Translations under genes and position numbers: made by a program
The notes under the pieces: model-generated
What the model was told of the DNA's origin: nothing
The model's database searches: none
What the model saw: only the letters and a program-made list of their open reading frames with translations
Part shown: positions 14,955-19,458 of the stretch, one piece after another
Layout of the letters: the number at the start of each line of letters is the position of its first letter
Position numbering within the stretch: the stretch's first letter is position 1
Assembly: GCA_027592975.1 (NCBI GenBank)
Contig: JAQCJS010000001.1
Span: 1 to 19,458 of the forward strand
Length of the DNA stretch: 19,458 nucleotides
Reading direction: 5' to 3'
Source: Chloroflexota bacterium
GTDB taxonomy: Bacteria > Chloroflexota > Dehalococcoidia > UBA2979

Positions 14955-14981
14955 TACCGCGCGGGGACGAGTGGCGCGCGC

Positions 14982-15494
14982 TCAGACGAGTCGTGGACGG
15001 TCGCGCAGGCGTGCAAACCACGTGGCGTCGCCCGGGTCCTCCGGCCGGTGGTCGCCGGGCACCGGCGTGAAGCCGCAGCGCAGCATGAAGTACAGGCCGC
15101 GCCCATTCGTCCGGGGCACACGCACGAGCATCGGCGCATAGCCCTCCGCGTCGAGTTTGCGTTCGACCGCGAGCACGACCTTCGTGGAGACGGCCCGGCC
15201 CCGCGCCTCGGGCGCGGTCGCAACAGCGAGGAGGGCGCCCTGGCCGGCGGCGGGGTAGTCGCGCCGCACGAACGCGACGCCTACCGTCGCTCCGCGCTCA
15301 CGTGCCTCGTACCACTGCCCCGGCGTCTCGGGCGGCATGACGGCCTCCCACGATCGCTCGACGCCGTCGGTGAGCGCCCGCGCGACGGCCGGCTGGGCAG
15401 CGATCCGTTCACGGTCGACCGCGACCAGTGAGACGCCCAGGTGCCGCGTCCAGACGCCTCGGCTGGCGGCCGTCCGCGGACGGGCGACGCTCAC
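14982..15494 (-). CDS. GNAT-family N-acetyltransferase
   Basis: Probably an acetyl-CoA-dependent acetyltransferase, 170 residues. Strand 4/motif A reads LLAVATAPEARGRAVSTKVVLAVERKL, corresponding to the acetyl-CoA pyrophosphate loop, although the first position of the usual Q/R-x-x-G-x-G/A is Glu. Near the C-terminus NGRGLYFMLRCGFTPV is the typical 'N..a...Y...GF' motif B. The substrate is not predictable. The longest frame starts at GTG 15503, but GTG 15494 forms a GTGA overlap with the dinG stop and has GGTGG upstream, so it is preferred. Position behind dinG suggests co-expression, not necessarily a shared function. Confidence 0.8.
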   Translation of the reverse strand: MSVARPRTAASRGVWTRHLGVSLVAVDRERIAAQPAVARALTDGVERSWEAVMPPETPGQWYEARERGATVGVAFVRRDYPAAGQGALLAVATAPEARGRAVSTKVVLAVERKLDAEGYAPMLVRVPRTNGRGLYFMLRCGFTPVPGDHRPEDPGDATWFARLRDRPRLV

Positions 15495-18310
15495 GCCAGC
15501 CACCGCTCCACGTGACCCGCGATCTCCGCCGCGCGCAGCGTGCGCACCTCGCAGTCCGGCAGGCCCTCGAGGAACGTCCGCCCGTACGAGCGGCGCACGA
15601 TGCGGCTGTCCAGCACGACGAACGTCCCGCGATCGGTCTGACCGCGGATCAACCGGCCGAACCCCTGCCGGAACCGCAGCACCGCCTGCGGGAGCGCGTA
15701 TTCACCGAATGGGTCGTCGAACTCCTCCGAGCGCCCCTCGTAGATCGGGTCGGTCGGCACCGGGAACGGCAGTCGGGCAATCACGATCTGCGACAGGGCC
15801 TCGCCCGGCACATCGACGCCCTCCCAGAAGGCGGCCGTGCCGAGGACCACGGAGCGCGGCCGCTCGTTGAGCATGCGCAGCAGGCGCTGCGGGGACCCGT
15901 CAATGCCCTGTGCGAAGACGTTGATCTCGTCCTCGGACAGCAGCCCGCGGAGCGCCACCGAGGTCGAGCGGACCGCCTGGTGCGAGGTGAACAGCACGAG
16001 CGTCCGTCCGGCGCTGGCGCGGACGACTTCCGCGATCGTCTGCTGCAGCGCTGTCTCGTAGGAAGGCATTCCCGGGTCGGGCAGTTCCTCCGCGAGGAGC
16101 GCAAGGACGGCGGTGCGGTAGTCGTACGGCGACTCCACGATGAGCGTGTCCGCCTCGTCCATCCCCAGGCGGCGCAGCGTGAAGTCGAACGAGCCACCCG
16201 CCGAAAGCGTCGCGCTCGTCGCGAGGACCGACTCCCGGCCGCGGTAGATCGCCGCCTCCAGGTTGCGCGCGACCTCCAGCGGTGCACGGCCGATGCGGAT
16301 GTCGCCGTCTGAGCGCGCCACCCATGCGATGTCCTCGCGGTCGGCATGGAGGACGACGCTCCGCAGGATGACACGGGCCTCGGCGAACGCATCCCGCATC
16401 CGTCCGGCCTCCTGGCGCAACTCCGCCTGCCAGGCAGTCTCCGGCTCCAGCGCGGCGAGCGCATCGCGCACCTGGCCCAGGCGGTCGCTCAGCACCTGCA
16501 GGCCGATATCGATGCTGACCGCGACCGTCTCGACCTCTTCCCACGAGGCCTGCCCACGGCGCGCAGGCGTGAGGGAGATGTCGCGACGTGACCCTCCATC
16601 TTCGAGCGCTTCCTCGATGAACCGGCGCAGGGCCTCACCGAGGTCCCGGACGTGGTCGTGGATGCCACTGACGGCAACCTCCATGCTCGCGGCGAGCGGG
16701 GCGAGGCCCGCGGCCGGCGAGAGCGCGAGCACTGCGTCGCCGCCGGACGTCCCCTGTAAGCGCGCCGCGAATCCGGGCTGCCCTTGCTTCCCCGCGATCC
16801 CGGCGGACTCCACGAGGTCGCGCAACTCCTTCACGCCCAGCGTCGCCGTGAAGTGCTGCGTGGCCACGTCCTCCAGCCTGTGCGCCTCGTCCACCACGAG
16901 GTGCCGGAACGGTGGCAGCACCTGGTCGTCCTGCGCCGCGTTCGCGAGCAGCAGAGAGTGGTTCACGATCACGACGTGAGCAGCCGCAGCCTCCTGCCGC
17001 GCGCGCAGGAGGAAGCAGGAACCGTCGCGGACGTACGGGCAGCGCCGCTGCAGGCAGTCCGTGTCCTCGGCGGCGATCTGCGACCACGCCGGGCGCTCCT
17101 GCGACGTCATGTACAGCTCTGCGAGGTCGCCGGTCTGCGTCTGCGGCAGCCACGCGGCGACGCGCGAGAAGAGCCGCACCTCCGCCTCGGTCCTCGGCGA
17201 GGGGTCACGCCTGACCTCCGCCCACCGCTCGAGGCAGAGGTAGTTCCCGCGCCCCTTCAACACGGAGGTCCGCACGCCGCCGGTCTCGCCCTGCTCGCGC
17301 AGGTACGCCTCGACGAGCACCGCGGACTGCGGTGCATCCCGCTGGGAGAGCTGGTCTTGCAGGTTCAGGGTGTGCGTACTGACGACCACGCGGTCGTCGT
17401 TGCGGACCGCGTGGACCATCGCCGGCACGAGGTACGCCATGGACTTGCCTGTGCCGGTCCCTGCCTCGACGGCCAGGTAGCCACCGTGGTCGAGGTGCGC
17501 GGCTACCGCCTGCCCCATCTGCACCTGCCCCGTCCGGGCCTCGTAGGCCGGATAGAGGTCCGTGCGCGAGCCTCCGAGGGCGAAGACACCGGCGACGTCC
17601 TCCGCGCGGACGGGGACCCGGACATCGCGCGGGACCAGCGGGGCAGCAGGCGTACGGGAGGCCCGGACGGTCAGCGACGCAGCGATCTCCGCCGCCTCGG
17701 CGGGGTCGACGGTGCCGTGGCCGGCCCGCTCCAGAGCGTCGTCCAGGAGCGCCGAGACACCCCATCCCGCGCGCTCCGCGAACGAGCGCAACTCCACGAG
17801 GAGCGCCCTCGGCAGCATCTCCAGCCGCGCCAGCAGCGCGAGGAAGATGTCCCGCGTCGCCTCGGCATCGGCGAGCGCGCGGTGTGCGACCGGCATCGTG
17901 ACGTCCAGCAGCTCGGCGATCGCGGAGAGGTTCAGACGGTCGGCCGTCGGCAGCAGGATGGAGGCCAGTTCCCACGTGTCGAATGCCGGCCCGGGTGGCA
18001 CCACGCGCTCCGCCTGCAGGAATCCGAGGTCGAAACCGACGTTCTGCCCGACGACCGCCCGGTCGCCGATGAACTCGATGACTGCGGAGCGCACGTCGGT
18101 GAAGCGCGGGGCACCCACGAGGTCGGCGGGGGTGATGCCCGTCAGGTCCTGCACCTCTATCGGAATCGCGCGGCCCGGGTCAACGAACGTGCGATACGCC
18201 TCGGCGTGGCCGTCGCGGTCGAACCGCGTTGCTCCGACCTCAATGATGAGGTCAGTCTCCACGTTGAGACCGGTGGTCTCCAGGTCAACCGCGACGAACT
18301 CGTTCAGCAT
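15491..18310 (-). CDS. dinG: DinG-type ATP-dependent helicase with N-terminal DEDDh exonuclease domain
   Basis: A superfamily-2, XPD/DinG-like 5'-3' DNA helicase fused to a DnaQ-type 3'-5' exonuclease, as in Bacillus and many Chloroflexota; a repair or replication-conflict enzyme. Numbering from ATG 18310 (939 residues): the exonuclease has D9, E11 (VAVDLETTG), D94 (GQNVGFDLGF), H143 and D148 (AHRALADAEAT), a full DEDDh set. The helicase has Walker A AGTGTGKS with K289, four iron-sulfur cysteines C359, C419, C424 and C432 placed as in XPD/DinG, DEAH at 474-477, and C-terminal GTAAFWEGVDVPG and QGFGRLIRGQTDRG (motif VI, near 882-895). All catalytic residues are present. The frame is open to GTG 18325; ATG 18310 gives the usual short lead to the first exonuclease strand. 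The 118 bases upstream (18311-18428) show no clear promoter. Confidence 0.95.
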   Translation of the reverse strand: MLNEFVAVDLETTGLNVETDLIIEVGATRFDRDGHAEAYRTFVDPGRAIPIEVQDLTGITPADLVGAPRFTDVRSAVIEFIGDRAVVGQNVGFDLGFLQAERVVPPGPAFDTWELASILLPTADRLNLSAIAELLDVTMPVAHRALADAEATRDIFLALLARLEMLPRALLVELRSFAERAGWGVSALLDDALERAGHGTVDPAEAAEIAASLTVRASRTPAAPLVPRDVRVPVRAEDVAGVFALGGSRTDLYPAYEARTGQVQMGQAVAAHLDHGGYLAVEAGTGTGKSMAYLVPAMVHAVRNDDRVVVSTHTLNLQDQLSQRDAPQSAVLVEAYLREQGETGGVRTSVLKGRGNYLCLERWAEVRRDPSPRTEAEVRLFSRVAAWLPQTQTGDLAELYMTSQERPAWSQIAAEDTDCLQRRCPYVRDGSCFLLRARQEAAAAHVVIVNHSLLLANAAQDDQVLPPFRHLVVDEAHRLEDVATQHFTATLGVKELRDLVESAGIAGKQGQPGFAARLQGTSGGDAVLALSPAAGLAPLAASMEVAVSGIHDHVRDLGEALRRFIEEALEDGGSRRDISLTPARRGQASWEEVETVAVSIDIGLQVLSDRLGQVRDALAALEPETAWQAELRQEAGRMRDAFAEARVILRSVVLHADREDIAWVARSDGDIRIGRAPLEVARNLEAAIYRGRESVLATSATLSAGGSFDFTLRRLGMDEADTLIVESPYDYRTAVLALLAEELPDPGMPSYETALQQTIAEVVRASAGRTLVLFTSHQAVRSTSVALRGLLSEDEINVFAQGIDGSPQRLLRMLNERPRSVVLGTAAFWEGVDVPGEALSQIVIARLPFPVPTDPIYEGRSEEFDDPFGEYALPQAVLRFRQGFGRLIRGQTDRGTFVVLDSRIVRRSYGRTFLEGLPDCEVRTLRAAEIAGHVERWLA

Positions 18311-18428
18311 GCGTGTCCGATCCACCCGCTACTGCGCCGATGACGGTGGCGACGTCGATGTCGATGTCCGACCAGGGCCGCCTACGAGGGTACGGGGGAC
18401 CTCGCGGGCTGACGACCTGTCGGCATGG

Positions 18429-18848
18429 TTACGTATCCATCTCCGCGAGCCACGGCAGGAGGACCGCGAAGGACGCTGCGATCACGGCAAGCGTCAGCAG
18501 CACGTAGGGCGACGCCTCGCCACGGATCCCGCCCCTCACGAATGCATACGCCGCTGCGATGGCAACTGCGCCGGCCAGGACGGCGAGTGAGAACGCTCCG
18601 CCGGGCCCCCCGCCGAATCGATGCTGAAGGGCGCCGAGGACGAGGCCGACGAGCGTGAGGCTGATCACGAATGCGTTCGCGAACACGATGCCGAAGATCG
18701 TCAGGTGCCCATGGAGTGGCAACCGCGTGGCGAGGCCGGGACGCCTGACCAGAGCGACGAGCCAGACCGCAGTGCTCGCCAGCCCGGCCGCCGCACCCGC
18801 GATCCAGCCGGAGACGACCGCCTGCAACAACGCAGCGTCCGGAATCAC
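18429..18848 (-). CDS. Four-helix membrane protein of unknown function
   Basis: A 139-residue, very hydrophobic protein that I cannot assign. Four predicted membrane segments lie near 8-33, 45-72, 83-105 and 113-132. A notable stretch between the first two is RLPLHGHLTIFGIVFAN, with two histidines at the membrane edge, reminiscent of haem-ligand helices in some respiratory membrane proteins but insufficient to call one. The start is GTG 18848, overlapping the ispE stop as GTGA. The frame itself continues open upstream through ispE, which is a shadow reading. It is followed by about 120 bases before dinG and probably ends an ispE operon. Confidence 0.7.
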   Translation of the reverse strand: MIPDAALLQAVVSGWIAGAAAGLASTAVWLVALVRRPGLATRLPLHGHLTIFGIVFANAFVISLTLVGLVLGALQHRFGGGPGGAFSLAVLAGAVAIAAAYAFVRGGIRGEASPYVLLTLAVIAASFAVLLPWLAEMDT

Positions 18849-19458
18849 GAGTCGATTGTCGTGATCGAGGTCGCCTTGGCGCGCCCGAGGGTGCGCACCT
18901 CGAAGACGCTCGCGCCCTGCGCGCGGAAGTCGCGGCGCAACTGTGCAGCCTTCGCGTCCTCGCGGATCAACAGGAACACCGCCGGTCCGGCGCCGCACAG
19001 GTGGAGACGTAGCGCCCCGGCCTGCCCGTAGCGCGCGTAGTGCGCGACCAACTCCGGCTCGGTGCGCTCGATCACCCGCTCGAACGCGTTGACCAGGTCC
19101 GCCGTCGGCGGGGGCGCCTTGCGCGCCACCCGCGCCGCGAGCCGCTTCGCCCGCTCGCCACCCGAGAAGTCGTGTGGGTGGAGCGCCCCATAGCGCCTCG
19201 CCGTCTTGCCGGGGGCCGCCGGGACGGGCGGCACGAGGATGAGCATGCGGAGCGGTGTCAGGTCGCGCAGCGGCTCGACGACCTCGCCTCGCCCGGTACA
19301 ACGCGCCGCCCCACCGTGCAGAAAGAAGGGGACGTCCGACCCGAGCGTGGCGGCGAACGCCTCCTTCCGCTCCATCGGCCAGCGCAGCCCCCACAGGTGG
19401 TCGAGGCCGCGGATCACGGCCGCCGCGTCGGAAGACCCGCCCCCGAGGCCGGCCGGCG
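18845..19458 (-). CDS. ispE: 4-diphosphocytidyl-2-C-methyl-D-erythritol kinase (5' end outside window)
   Basis: A GHMP kinase of the MEP pathway that phosphorylates CDP-methylerythritol in isoprenoid precursor synthesis. The visible 203 or so codons begin at the GHMP ATP-binding motif PAGLGGGSSDAAA, run through WGL and LGSDVPFFLHGGAARCTGRGE (the IspE-typical catalytic-site block), and end with LHLCGAGPAVFLL, the third GHMP motif. About the first 90 residues, including the catalytic-lysine motif, lie beyond the right edge. The presence of the MEP pathway fits Chloroflexota and supplies the polyprenyl carriers that the membrane cassette on the left of the window might use, a distant functional link only. 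Confidence 0.93.
   Translation of the reverse strand, partial: PAGLGGGSSDAAAVIRGLDHLWGLRWPMERKEAFAATLGSDVPFFLHGGAARCTGRGEVVEPLRDLTPLRMLILVPPVPAAPGKTARRYGALHPHDFSGGERAKRLAARVARKAPPPTADLVNAFERVIERTEPELVAHYARYGQAGALRLHLCGAGPAVFLLIREDAKAAQLRRDFRAQGASVFEVRTLGRAKATSITTIDS

Noticed and set aside
14955..14981. Possible terminator between the converging genes
   Set aside because: Only CG-alternating runs (CGCGCG type) can pair; there is no stable unique stem and no T-run on either strand.
16784..18343. 519-codon plus-strand frame opposite dinG
   Set aside because: dinG is certain from complete exonuclease, Walker, iron-sulfur and motif VI residues; the antisense product shows no recognisable features.
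18354..18368. GTCGAT tandem repeat (two and a half copies) upstream of dinG
   Set aside because: It is too short to be a meaningful repeat or array and has no symmetry or promoter context.
18385..18404. CGAGG/CCTCG inverted repeat in the dinG upstream gap
   Set aside because: It has five pairs with a 10-base loop, within chance expectation for this composition.
18849..19394. Upstream extension of the four-helix protein to a 321-residue protein
   Set aside because: The extension reads ispE out of frame. The ispE frame has the GHMP motifs, and the GTG at 18848 gives a standard 4-nt overlap.

Overview
The window is a gene-dense, high-G+C bacterial chromosome segment. All but two genes are read from the minus strand. 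The best taxonomic clue is the adjacent pair at 3094-7430: a DUF2298/Chlor_Arch_YYY membrane protein and an Agl23/TIGR03663-type GT-C protein. These two families are largely confined to Chloroflexota and some Archaea. With the bacterial rnc-smc-ftsY cluster and high G+C, this suggests a Chloroflexota bacterium; the class cannot be fixed from this sequence. I saw no tRNA, rRNA, CRISPR array, insertion sequence or phage gene, and no gene-free stretch longer than about 150 bases.

Right part (14982-19458, minus strand): the 3' two thirds of ispE (isoprenoid precursor synthesis) overlaps by 4 nt an unknown four-helix membrane protein. After about 120 bases come dinG (DEDDh exonuclease fused to an iron-sulfur helicase) and a GNAT acetyltransferase that overlaps dinG. 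Converging on these from the plus strand is a two-gene unit, 13195-14954: a CCA-adding nucleotidyltransferase and a small basic membrane protein of unknown function, coupled by an ATGA overlap and a strong Shine-Dalgarno.

Centre (7443-13183, minus strand): a good sigma70-like promoter at 13154-13183 drives rnc, smc and ftsY. The longest rnc frame begins inside the -10 box. The true start is therefore probably GTG at 13056, leaving a leader of about 90 nt with two stem-loops, a possible RNase III autoregulatory target. A perfect 12-bp inverted repeat separates smc from ftsY.

Left part (680-7430, minus strand): directly behind ftsY, with tiny gaps or overlaps, lie four genes: the YYY protein, the Agl23-type GT-C protein, a lysylphosphatidylglycerol-synthase-like/flippase-like membrane protein, and an FAD-dependent amine-oxidase-type flavoprotein. 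They look like one co-translated cassette, plausibly for lipid-linked sugar or envelope glycan work, and are the best candidate here for a poorly described system. After an 84-90 base gap holding a candidate promoter and a hairpin come nuoE and the first 17 codons of what is probably nuoF, an NADH-oxidising module running off the left edge.
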